Assembly: GCA_902776375.1 (NCBI GenBank)
Contig: CACYPV010000030.1
Coordinates: 1 to 46,330, forward strand
Origin: an uncultured Ruminococcus sp.
GTDB taxonomy: Bacteria; Bacillota; Clostridia; Oscillospirales; Acutalibacteraceae
Direction: 5' to 3'
Length of the DNA stretch: 46,330 nt
The notes beneath the pieces are model-generated. The model had not been told where the DNA came from. It was given only the letters and a program-made list of their open reading frames with translations, and searched no databases. This document shows, piece by piece, positions 8,028-15,244 of the stretch (within the stretch, counting starts at the first letter, position 1; each line of letters begins with the position of its first letter). The position numbers and the translations under genes are program-made.

Positions 8028-9509
8028 TTATGCGTTGTATACTCTGACCATCTTTACTTTGAATAAGGTTGAATTGCTGAGTCCGACCGCATAATAGGTT
8101 CCGAATATCGACTTCATAAACTCGTCATCCCATTGCTGATAGGTGAAGAGCTTGAGGTCAACGACTGCCTTGTTCCTGTCGCCCATGCGGATGGCTTTGA
8201 CGGTACCTACTCTGTCATAACCTGCGCATTTATATATACCATCGTTGAAGGATTTGTCGATCTTGGTATTTCTTGTTTTGCTGATATTTACCTCATCGCT
8301 GAGGATGATGTAGCAGTCACCGGTCACATTTGCATTAATGCGCATATCGGTTATCAGATATTCATACATGCTTCTTGCGGGGAATTTGGTGCGGACATGA
8401 TCGGCGATCGCGGTAAGCTCTTTTATAGTCAGAGCATTTTCCTTAACCTTGCCTTCGACGTCAAGATAATCGCTTCTGTCTTTATTCCATACACAACGGC
8501 GGCCTTGATCATAATCCAGACGTACTTCTCTGCCTGCTGTGTCGGCGTTCTTGTTGATGTATACAGGTCTGTCGTACTTTGTTTGGAAGTTATTAACTCC
8601 GTTAGCTGCCGCCACCAGGGCTATTGCCGCGTCGTCATCATCCATAGAATGTCTGTACTGGTTGAAGTTGTTATAGAGGTTGGCGTCATAGGCTGTGTTG
8701 AGCTCATTGATGTTTTCCTCGGTGAACTGAGAAACCGCCTTGACTGCCGTCTGGCACTCCTGCATAAGAGCTACCGCGGAAACATACTGCGTAACAAGAG
8801 CTTCCGCAGTGGGGAGAGCCGCCTGATAGGCTTCTCTTGCAAACATAGAGTTGAGGGCTTCCTTTGTATAAAGAGCCTTGAACATATCCACATAAGCGGG
8901 GTCTGTGCCGTCCATGCACTTCATGATGTTGTAAACGTATGTCGTGATATAGTCGTATCTTATCGTGTCTGTCAGAGCGGCAAGACGCATGATCCTTTGG
9001 CTCTTGTTGAGGCTTTTGTCTGTTTCGACTGCCTTGACGTCCTTTACGAACTTTACAAGCTGGGGGCTGAGTCCTTTGAATTCTCCGCGGAGCTCGCTCA
9101 TATCGGCTGTGTTCTGTACCTTCTGCGCCATCCACGCGGTGTTCTTGTTGATGTTTTCGTTAAGCTCATTGACTTTTGCGTCGAGCTGGTCGAGCTTGTT
9201 GTCGATCTGATCCAGCTTTTCGCCTATGATCTCCATGGGATCCTTATCGTCTACACCCGAATGGAATAAAGATTTGAAGGGTGAAACTAAAATTTTTGCG
9301 CCCGGGAACAGATCGCCGATGGTATCGAACGCGGCGTCCGCTGCGTCTATGCCCATTTTCTTACCGGTTTCCTCTGTGGTTGCCGCGCTTACCGTAACCG
9401 ACGCGGCGCCGACTGTCATGGCTCCTACCGAGAAAATCGTAATTACCGATAAGGTCGCCGCGATAAGTCTGTTTTTATAATTGTGTTTCTTTGTTCTCGT
9501 GTTTTTCAT
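8028..9509 (-). CDS. secreted coiled-coil protein, unknown
   Basis: This 493-aa protein has a typical signal peptide (basic NTRTKKHNYKNR, hydrophobic LIAATLSVITIFSVGAMTVG, then ASA-type residues). A coiled-coil follows (EIIGEKLDQIDNKLDQLDAK, roughly residues 105-150), then a helical region to about 320 and a probably beta-rich C-terminal domain. A hydrophobic stretch (GDLFPGAKILVSPF) precedes the coiled-coil. Overall this loosely recalls alpha-helical pore-forming secreted proteins, but I do not recognise a family. I chose the ATG at 9509 because AAAGGAG precedes it and the signal peptide follows directly. A second in-frame ATG at 9596 also has AAGGAG and would add a 29-residue Thr/Asn-rich head. 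Confidence 0.75.
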   Translation of the reverse strand: MKNTRTKKHNYKNRLIAATLSVITIFSVGAMTVGAASVTVSAATTEETGKKMGIDAADAAFDTIGDLFPGAKILVSPFKSLFHSGVDDKDPMEIIGEKLDQIDNKLDQLDAKVNELNENINKNTAWMAQKVQNTADMSELRGEFKGLSPQLVKFVKDVKAVETDKSLNKSQRIMRLAALTDTIRYDYITTYVYNIMKCMDGTDPAYVDMFKALYTKEALNSMFAREAYQAALPTAEALVTQYVSAVALMQECQTAVKAVSQFTEENINELNTAYDANLYNNFNQYRHSMDDDDAAIALVAAANGVNNFQTKYDRPVYINKNADTAGREVRLDYDQGRRCVWNKDRSDYLDVEGKVKENALTIKELTAIADHVRTKFPARSMYEYLITDMRINANVTGDCYIILSDEVNISKTRNTKIDKSFNDGIYKCAGYDRVGTVKAIRMGDRNKAVVDLKLFTYQQWDDEFMKSIFGTYYAVGLSNSTLFKVKMVRVYNA

Positions 9510-9596
9510 TGTGATCTCTCCTTTTGTGTTGTTAGTATTTGTTGTGTTAGTTGTGTCGGTTGTATTGATTGTTGTGATTTGATTTGTCTTTTTCAT
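9510..9596 (-). other. Thr/Asn-rich upstream in-frame extension
   Basis: An ATG at 9596 with its own AAGGAG reads 29 codons (MKKTNQITTINTTDTTNTTN and on) in frame into the secreted protein. The DNA is an ACA/AAC-type simple repeat. Either it is an alternative start that would mask the signal peptide, or the repeat duplicated a ribosome site. Confidence 0.4.
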
Positions 9597-9641
9597 GGTG
9601 AAAGCTCCTTTCGTTGTTTGGTTTTGTTTTACTGTGGTTTT

Positions 9642-9676
9642 ATTATATCAGGGTGATCTTTGCAACTTCTTTGCAA
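9642..9676 (-). promoter_or_regulatory. extended -10 promoter with TTGCAA pair
   Basis: On the minus strand TGATATAAT (TATAAT is 9642-9647 in plus coordinates) is an extended -10 without a good -35. Twelve bases upstream lies TTGCAA-N5-TTGCAA (9660-9676), a likely regulator site. It drives the secreted protein. Confidence 0.55.
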
Positions 9677-9689
9677 AAATCTTTGATTT

Positions 9690-9900
9690 TTAAAAAAGTT
9701 TCAAATTTTTTTGAAATCTTTTTATCAGCAGTTTCGGGGAGGTTTTTGTGTTTCCCTGTCCAGCCTCGTTGCTCTGCGCTGATCCTCGTATAACTCCCAC
9801 TCGTCTGATCTGTTCCGTCGCCTGCCGCGACTTCACAGCTCAGTCCTCGTCAGTCGTTATCCGAGGGCTCCGAGCCTCGGCTTTTCCCTTGACTGTGGCT
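9690..9900 (-). ncRNA. candidate small RNA upstream of the secreted protein
   Basis: A second copy of the same promoter architecture lies just upstream (9903-9937). From there the minus strand has no gene for about 200 bases. It can form CCGAGG/CCTCGG and GTCGC/GCGAC hairpins, and it ends in TTTCAAA/TTTGAAA (9716 to 9699) followed by CTTTTTT. A small RNA or a decayed duplicated gene start would both fit. Confidence 0.35.
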
Positions 9901-9902
9901 AA

Positions 9903-9937
9903 AGTATATCAAACCGACCTTTGCAACTTCTTTGCAA
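9903..9937 (-). promoter_or_regulatory. second copy of the TTGCAA promoter
   Basis: TGATATACT (TATACT is 9903-9908 in plus coordinates) lies twelve bases from TTGCAA-N5-TTGCAA (9921-9937). The spacing is identical to the copy at 9642. The surrounding 40 to 45 bases are also similar. Confidence 0.5.
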
Positions 9938-10016
9938 ATATCTGTAAATTTAAAAAAAATATAAAAAAATTTTCTTTATCGGTGTGTTTTTCTTTTTCCG
10001 GCATCTTAAATAGTAA

Positions 10017-10049
10017 AACAGCAGCTCTCTTTTGGTGAGAGCTGCTGTT
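10017..10049 (-). terminator. terminator of the PHP operon
   Basis: AACAGCAGCTCTC (10017-10029) pairs with GAGAGCTGCTGTT (10037-10049), thirteen pairs. On the minus strand it runs into TTTTAC. Nearly the same hairpin recurs at 14201. Confidence 0.8.
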
Positions 10050-10094
10050 GGTTTTGGGAAATGTAAAGAGTTTGTGACCGGGGAGCCGGTACTT

Positions 10095-10940
10095 TTATTG
10101 CGTCGCTTTTTTACGCAAGGCTTCATAGAATATGTACGGGATTTCAAGATTTCCCTTGCCTTTGCCAAGAGCGATATCGGGTTTGTTTGACCCGTGAAAA
10201 TCGCTGCCGCCGCTTTCGAGCAAATCAAATTTATTACACATCATTTTTGCAAACGAGCTGTCAGAATCGCTGTAAAGTGAATAGACCGTTTCTATTCCGA
10301 CCAGACCATGTTTTTTGGCAATCGGCAGAAAATCCATGCATTCCTCATAATTCATATGAATCAACGGATGCGCCCATACCGGAACTGCGCCGAGATCACA
10401 AATAAACTCTATCGTTTTCAATGCAGATAATCTCTCGGGCGGATCGTACCAGCCATATTCTTTGGAAAGAATGCTGTTAAACGCGTCATTTCTTGTTTCA
10501 AAATAACCGAGTTTGACAAGTTCGGCAGCAAAATGCGCGCGGTTTACCTTTCCGTCCGGGCGCTCGCTTTTTATTTTGCAGTAATCGATCATATACCCGT
10601 TTTGATTAAGCTTTTGGGCAAGGTCGAGGTTGCTGTTTTCCTTCCGTTCATCAGCATTTTTAACATATTCGGTTATATCATCAAATGAATCGGGCTTGAT
10701 AAACAATCCCAGAATGTGAAGTTCTTTTTCCATATAGCCGGTTGAAAACTCAATACCCGGAACAGCGTCAATAGGTTTACCTTTTGCATAAGACATAAAA
10801 CCGGGTAACCCTGATACAGTGTTATGATCAGTTAATGCGATTGCCGATAGACCCGCTTCGATTGATGAATCAATAATTTGTTCAGGCGAAAAAGTACCGT
10901 CCGAAAAAACGGAATGAGTATGTAGATCGCAGCGTTTCAT
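10095..10940 (-). CDS. PHP-domain phosphoesterase
   Basis: This 281-aa protein has the PHP signature: DLHTHSVFSDG (5-15), then ALTDHNTVSG and a central HFAAEL region, with later metal-binding residues in WAHP and SDFHGSN. This subfamily (YciV/RNase AM-like and related) cleaves phosphate from nucleotides or trims short 5' RNA ends. Its ATG overlaps the stop of the metallophosphoesterase gene (TAATG), and AAGGAGG lies within that gene, so the two are translationally coupled. It is the last gene before the terminator at 10017. The substrate is unknown. The PARG-like gene upstream hints at nucleotide or ADP-ribose-linked chemistry, which is inference. Confidence 0.85.
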   Translation of the reverse strand: MKRCDLHTHSVFSDGTFSPEQIIDSSIEAGLSAIALTDHNTVSGLPGFMSYAKGKPIDAVPGIEFSTGYMEKELHILGLFIKPDSFDDITEYVKNADERKENSNLDLAQKLNQNGYMIDYCKIKSERPDGKVNRAHFAAELVKLGYFETRNDAFNSILSKEYGWYDPPERLSALKTIEFICDLGAVPVWAHPLIHMNYEECMDFLPIAKKHGLVGIETVYSLYSDSDSSFAKMMCNKFDLLESGGSDFHGSNKPDIALGKGKGNLEIPYIFYEALRKKATQ

Positions 10941-11494
10941 TAGTGATCCTCCTTATTGTTTGCGGCGAGCAATTCATCAAGCGTTTTCGGCGCGTAATCC
11001 ATATATTCCATCATACATCCGACGTTGATGATGCGCGCCGGAATATCCATTTGCAAAAGCTCTTGCTGCCACTTCTCGACAAGTTCCCATTCTCTTGTGT
11101 TATGTACGTGACCGTACAGCATCACCGCGCCGTCGCGCTGATGATTGTAGAACATGATCGGATAGTGGCTCAGCACGACCAAATGTCCGCCGTCCTTGAT
11201 TTCTTCGTACTCACTGACGGATTCCCACAGCTTTAGCAGCTTGCCGTTGTTGCGGTCGTGATTGCCGCGGATAAGGCGTTTGTGCCCGTTCAGGCGCTTC
11301 ATTATTTCAATGCTTCTTTCCTCGCCCTTAAAAAACGCGTCGCCGAGTACATACACGGTGTCATCATCACACACGCGCTCATTCCACCTGCGGATGATCT
11401 CCTCGTCCATCTGCTCGGTGTCGGCAAAAGGCCGCTTATCATATTTTAGTATATTCTTATGCCCAAAGTGCGTGTCGGCAATGTAGTAGATCAT
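10940..11494 (-). CDS. calcineurin-like metallophosphoesterase
   Basis: This 184-aa small metallophosphoesterase shows all metal-binding motifs: ADTHFGHKNI (D and H at 7 and 9), LGDAFF, RGNHDRN, LSHYP and YGHVHN. Its length is that of the bare catalytic domain, like phage-type and YfcE-type enzymes. Such enzymes cleave phosphomono- or diesters, including 2',3'-cyclic nucleotides. It has GGAG before the ATG and overlaps the PHP gene. A gap of 98 bases separates it from the upstream PARG-like gene with no clear terminator between, so one operon of three is likely. Confidence 0.88.
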   Translation of the reverse strand: MIYYIADTHFGHKNILKYDKRPFADTEQMDEEIIRRWNERVCDDDTVYVLGDAFFKGEERSIEIMKRLNGHKRLIRGNHDRNNGKLLKLWESVSEYEEIKDGGHLVVLSHYPIMFYNHQRDGAVMLYGHVHNTREWELVEKWQQELLQMDIPARIINVGCMMEYMDYAPKTLDELLAANNKEDH

Positions 11495-11592
11495 ATTAAC
11501 ACTCCAATAATAGCAGCATATGCAATTATTTTACGCGGATTTGAACAAAAGTCAAGTTAGCCAGATTCTTTTCGGCGTTTTGAATTTCATCG

Positions 11593-12459
11593 TCAGAGGG
11601 CAAGCATCATGTTTTCATATGCATGGACAAATGCATCATAGTTTTCTGTTTCATAGCTGCGGCAGTATACGGCAAACTCAACCAAATCAAAGCAGCCGAC
11701 TAACTCTTTCAGCGCGTCAAACATTGCTTTGGCAACAACACGCGGATCATTGGCAAAGGCACCGCAGCCAAATGCGCCGAGCACAAGAATATCCACATGA
11801 TTTGCGGCGGCAACCGTCATAATGTGCCGTGCTCTTTGCAGGTGGATTTGATAAAGCTCTCCGGAAGTCACGTTGACTGCGTTTCCCGATTCTATGTTAT
11901 AAGCGTTGCTGACAACCTTTCGGAGATTCGGCGCGGCGCAGCTGATGACGTCCACGGAAAACCAATCACTTTCGGGCGTGGACTGTGGAATGTAAGCGTC
12001 ATTCTTAATGACAATGATGTCAGGCGAATAGATACATGCGTCGGTGTGCAAAGCGTTTCTGTCCTCGCGGTTGACGCTGTAATAGTTATCCCACATATGC
12101 TGTTGATCAAGCGTTGGATATAATGTCGAACAACGGCACAGGGCTTCTTCCTGAGCGGAGGCACCGAGCTTTACGCCGCCGCCGGGATTGACTGCGGAAG
12201 CAAAGTTCAACACGGCAATTCTTTTATCCGGATACGTTTTGTGAAGCTTGCGCGCGGCGTCAAAGGTGGTGCTGCGCGTTACGGCGATTTTCGTTTGAGA
12301 ACGTTCATCGTGATTGATCACCGGATAGTCATCGGGCGCGTAATACCTTGTGTTTTCAATACTGCTACGGGTAGCCTGCGTCAGCTTGTCGATGACTTGA
12401 ATTTGAAGCATTGTATCATTGAAAACTGCCTTCAATTCTTCTTTTCTATTGGATTGCAT
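11593..12459 (-). CDS. bacterial-type poly(ADP-ribose) glycohydrolase
   Basis: This 288-aa protein belongs to the TIGR02452 / microbial PARG group. The diagnostic catalytic loop is clear: NPGGGVKLGASAQEE (about 90-104) with the tandem glutamates. The macrodomain-like fold continues with VLGAFGCGAFANDP. The enzyme removes ADP-ribose from modified macromolecules. The ATG at 12459 follows AGAGGGAT and lies behind its own promoter. Two phosphoesterases follow in the same direction and could process released or RNA-linked ADP-ribose; that link is inference. Confidence 0.9.
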   Translation of the reverse strand: MQSNRKEELKAVFNDTMLQIQVIDKLTQATRSSIENTRYYAPDDYPVINHDERSQTKIAVTRSTTFDAARKLHKTYPDKRIAVLNFASAVNPGGGVKLGASAQEEALCRCSTLYPTLDQQHMWDNYYSVNREDRNALHTDACIYSPDIIVIKNDAYIPQSTPESDWFSVDVISCAAPNLRKVVSNAYNIESGNAVNVTSGELYQIHLQRARHIMTVAAANHVDILVLGAFGCGAFANDPRVVAKAMFDALKELVGCFDLVEFAVYCRSYETENYDAFVHAYENMMLAL

Positions 12460-12511
12460 TGGTTATCCCTCTTTTCTGAAAAAATATAAATATATCAATG
12501 GGTTATACTGC

Positions 12512-12539
12512 ATTATACTCTGTTTTCTGCGGTTGTCAA
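12512..12539 (-). promoter_or_regulatory. promoter of the PARG operon
   Basis: On the minus strand TTGACA (12534-12539 in plus coordinates) and TATAAT (12512-12517) are 16 bases apart. Confidence 0.7.
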
Positions 12540-12650
12540 GTGCTTGTCTGAAATAAATTTTTTTGCGATGCTAAATCAAAGATGATCCGATTTTCTCTGG
12601 ACTTTTCTGTTTTCTGTGGTATGCTGTTCCGCTTGAAAAGAGGCGGTCAG

Positions 12651-12960
12651 ATGGCAGTGAAAAAGTTGCTGAATAAAGGCACGGTATATAAGCAAAACGA
12701 CAATCGATGGGGAGGAGCAGTTCGATATCGTGATGAGCAAGGTGTGACAAGGCGGAAAGGCTTTTGTGCGCCGGCCAAAAAAACATTGCTGCGAAAGATA
12801 AATGATTATATCACCACTTTTCAAAAAGAGATAGCCGAAGCGGATCTAGCGCACCAACCGTTGCAAAAGGTGATACACAAATGGTTGATGATCTTTCGCT
12901 ATCCGACGATCGAAAAGGCAACCTTAGATATTCAGGAAAGCGTCATCAATCTCTATATCC
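12651..12960 (+). pseudogene. tyrosine recombinase N-terminal fragment
   Basis: The ATG at 12651 opens an AP2-like integrase arm-binding domain (LNKGTVYKQNDNRWGGAVRY, then RDEQGVTRRKGF) and the start of a core-binding domain (VIHKWLMIFRYPTIEKATLD). After about 103 residues the frame runs straight into SGNH-hydrolase sequence, and the catalytic R-H-R-Y domain is absent. This is an integrase truncated by deletion or by the recombination that joined it to the hydrolase. It marks the former edge of an integrated element. Confidence 0.65.
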
Positions 12961-13441
12961 GCTGGACAGGCTTGCTGCAAAAAGCCCTCGGAAAAGACGC
13001 GCTGGTACTTGAAGAAGGCTTGTGCGGCAGAACGACCGCTTTTGATGATGAAGAAATCAACCGCTTGACGCGGCGGTCATTATGCTTGGCACTAACGACT
13101 GTAAAAGCGCATTTAACGCTTCGTCAAAAGAAATTACGGCAGGGTTGGAGCTGTGCCTTAAAAAGCTCCTTGATGTTGTTGCCCCTGAAAACATCTTGCT
13201 GATTTCTCCGCTTTATCTTGAAACGGCGGCTTTTGATTTTGGCTTTAATGACCGTTCCATTGCGGTGAGCAGAGAGTTGAAGCAGGATTACAAGGAATTG
13301 GCGGATAAATACAATACTGCTTTCCTCGCCGCTTCGGATCATGCTAAGGCAAGCAGCTTGGACGGACAGCACCTGACAGAGGAAGGTCACCGCGCGTTGT
13401 GTGAGGCTGTTTTGAAAAGTATTGTTTCAATGAATATATAA
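12961..13441 (+). pseudogene. broken SGNH/GDSL hydrolase
   Basis: The reading frame from the integrase fragment continues as RWTGLLQKALGKDALVLEEG and LCGRTTAFDD, typical of SGNH hydrolases shortly after their first block. At about 13070 the frame shifts. The next frame reads LDAAVIMLGTNDCK (block III GxND, 13082 onward) and ends with DGQHLTEEGH (block V Asp/His). About 20 to 25 codons between the two parts appear to be missing, and the N-terminal GDS block is lost at the integrase join. It cannot make a normal hydrolase; the 119-aa C-terminal frame from ATG 13082 is probably not functional. Confidence 0.7.
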
Positions 13442-13567
13442 AAACAAATAAAAACAAAGTTCCTTTTTTTAAGTTTTTATTATTGATATGGCAGTGAACA
13501 AAAAATGCGACGCTGTAATCAAAGAAAACGGAAATCAAATTACTACCTTCTCCGTCAGATTCAAGGC

Positions 13568-13596
13568 TTGACGAAGAACCCTCAAAGGTTTATCAT
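13568..13596 (+). promoter_or_regulatory. promoter of the acetyltransferase gene
   Basis: TTGACG (13568-13573) and TATCAT (13591-13596) are 17 bases apart, 32 bases before the ATG at 13628. Confidence 0.6.
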
Positions 13597-13627
13597 AAAT
13601 ATATCACAACAAACAGAGGTGCTTAAA

Positions 13628-14185
13628 ATGGAAGAAATCAGAGTAGATATGCGTGAAATGAACGAAAAGGATATGGCGCTGTACGCCAAGCACGAGGAGC
13701 TGCTTTTTAAGCTCAACCAAACCATGCCGCGCACAGCGGAATATATGGATATTTTGCGCGAGCTGTTTGACGGCAGGATAGGCGAGGATTCCTTTGTACG
13801 CGCACCGCTTGCGGGAGCAGCGCTCGATAAAGTCACTATCGGCAACAGGGTGTTTATCAACAACAATCTGCTTGCGATGGCTCGCGGCGGAATAACGATC
13901 GAGGATGACGTTCAGATTGCGGCAAACGTCCAGCTTCTGACGAATAACCACGACCCGTATGAAAGGCAGATCCTCATCTGTAAGCCTATTCTTATCAAGA
14001 AAGGCGCGTGGATCGGCGCAGGCGCGACTATCACGCCCGGCGTGACCATCGGAAAATATGCCATCGTAGGAGCATCAGCCGTTGTCACGCATGATGTAGG
14101 CGACTATGAGGTGGTTGTCGGCAATCCTGCAAGAGTGATAAAAACGCTCGATGCGGAAAGATTTGATGAAATAAATTCCCGTTAA
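13628..14185 (+). CDS. left-handed beta-helix sugar O-acetyltransferase
   Basis: This 185-aa protein is of the maltose/galactoside O-acetyltransferase type. An N-terminal helical region (MEEIRVDMREMNEKDMALYA) is followed by hexapeptide repeats (VTIGNRVFINNN, ITIEDDVQIAANVQ) with the catalytic-type histidine in TNNHDP, then GAWIGAGATITPGVTIGKYA and GNPARVIK. It transfers acetyl from acetyl-CoA to a sugar or similar hydroxyl. The ATG at 13628 follows AGAGGTG and lies just downstream of the promoter; an ATG at 13505 upstream of the promoter is rejected. Confidence 0.88.
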   Translation: MEEIRVDMREMNEKDMALYAKHEELLFKLNQTMPRTAEYMDILRELFDGRIGEDSFVRAPLAGAALDKVTIGNRVFINNNLLAMARGGITIEDDVQIAANVQLLTNNHDPYERQILICKPILIKKGAWIGAGATITPGVTIGKYAIVGASAVVTHDVGDYEVVVGNPARVIKTLDAERFDEINSR

Positions 14186-14200
14186 TAAACCAACAGCTTC

Positions 14201-14238
14201 AAAACAGCAGCTCTCGAAAAAAGAGAGCTGCTGTTTTT
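14201..14238 (+). terminator. terminator of the acetyltransferase gene
   Basis: AAAACAGCAGCTCTC (14201-14215) pairs with GAGAGCTGCTGTTTT (14223-14237), fifteen perfect pairs, and runs into Ts. The stem is nearly identical to the one at 10017-10049, so it is a repeated terminator. Confidence 0.88.
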
Positions 14239-14305
14239 CGTTTTCTATGGACAATCCCGTTTGGATTTGATAAAATGGATTCAGAATACAACGGAGGGTT
14301 GATTT

Positions 14306-15133
14306 ATGGAAGTGTTCGGACAACAAATCAAAAAATTCAGGAGCGAAAAAGGTTATACTCAGGAGAAGCTCGGACAGCTGGTCGGAGTCACAACACAGGC
14401 GGTCTCAAAGTGGGAACGCGGAAGTATGCCCGACGCTGAGATCATTCCTCTTATCGCACAGTCGCTCGGCGTAAGTATAGAAGCCCTGTATGGGCGCGAG
14501 GAACGGAACCTCTCGGTCGATCTTGCAAAAAAGCTCTGCAGTTTGCCTAAGGACGAAGCCTACCGCTACGCCTTTGAGATATGTTGGGCGATCGAGGTAG
14601 GCTTGCTCGGCGAGGACTCCGCGATCGAGTTGTTTGTAAACCGCGGATTTACCGAACTGGACAAAACGAATCAGCATTTCGCTAAGCTGATACACGATGA
14701 AGGAATTGCGCTTAGCCGCGTTTCGCCGCTGCCGCAGCACTTTTTCCTGATGCGCACTCCCAATGAGGGCGGCGTGCTGCAGCACCTTGAAAGCATTGAT
14801 TCGCTCCAAAAGGTATTTGAGCTTTTCGCGGATAAAAACGCGTTAAAGATCATTTGTTATCTATATTCGCTGCCGGTCATGCCCGTTGCCGCTTCGCTTA
14901 TAAGCAAGCACACCCGGCTTTCCGAAAAGAGGGTAGAGGAATATATGGAGCGTATCTGTGACCGTCACCTTGCGACGCGTACAACGATAGCGACAGCCGA
15001 GGGAGAGATGTACTCATATGCCATTTGTCCGGAGGGTTTTGCCGTGCCGCTGATCTGCTTTGCCGACGAGATCGCCAAGGATGATGTGCACCCGTTCTTC
15101 GGGGTGCATAACAGAAAGAAACCGTTTTTCTAA
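14306..15133 (+). CDS. XRE-family regulator with long C-terminal domain
   Basis: This 275-aa protein begins with a clear helix-turn-helix (EVFGQQIKKFRSEKGYTQEK, then LGQLVGVTTQAVSKWERG, residues 2-42). The C-terminal 200 residues contain a helical segment and then a winged-helix-like part (KIICYLYSLPVMPVAASLIS, then KHTRLSEKRVEEYMER), suggesting two DNA- or ligand-binding modules. CGGAGGG precedes the ATG. No adjacent co-directional target is obvious other than the esterase, which has its own promoter. The ligand and targets are unknown. Confidence 0.85.
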   Translation: MEVFGQQIKKFRSEKGYTQEKLGQLVGVTTQAVSKWERGSMPDAEIIPLIAQSLGVSIEALYGREERNLSVDLAKKLCSLPKDEAYRYAFEICWAIEVGLLGEDSAIELFVNRGFTELDKTNQHFAKLIHDEGIALSRVSPLPQHFFLMRTPNEGGVLQHLESIDSLQKVFELFADKNALKIICYLYSLPVMPVAASLISKHTRLSEKRVEEYMERICDRHLATRTTIATAEGEMYSYAICPEGFAVPLICFADEIAKDDVHPFFGVHNRKKPFF

Positions 15134-15185
15134 ACGCGCAGTTTAATTATTAGACGAGGCGTTGTATAAATCCATAGACTGTTTC

Positions 15186-15214
15186 TTGTTATCCCGCTGT
15201 TTATGCCTTACAAT
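15186..15214 (+). promoter_or_regulatory. promoter of the lipoprotein esterase
   Basis: TTGTTA (15186-15191) and TACAAT (15209-15214) are 17 bases apart, 30 bases before the ATG at 15245. Confidence 0.6.
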
Positions 15215-15244
15215 AAGTATGTAAGCAAAACAGGAGGGCATTTT

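Noticed and set aside
13082-13441. Independent 119-aa SGNH-like gene
   Set aside because: It lacks the first catalytic blocks and a ribosome site; it is the C-terminal part of the broken hydrolase.
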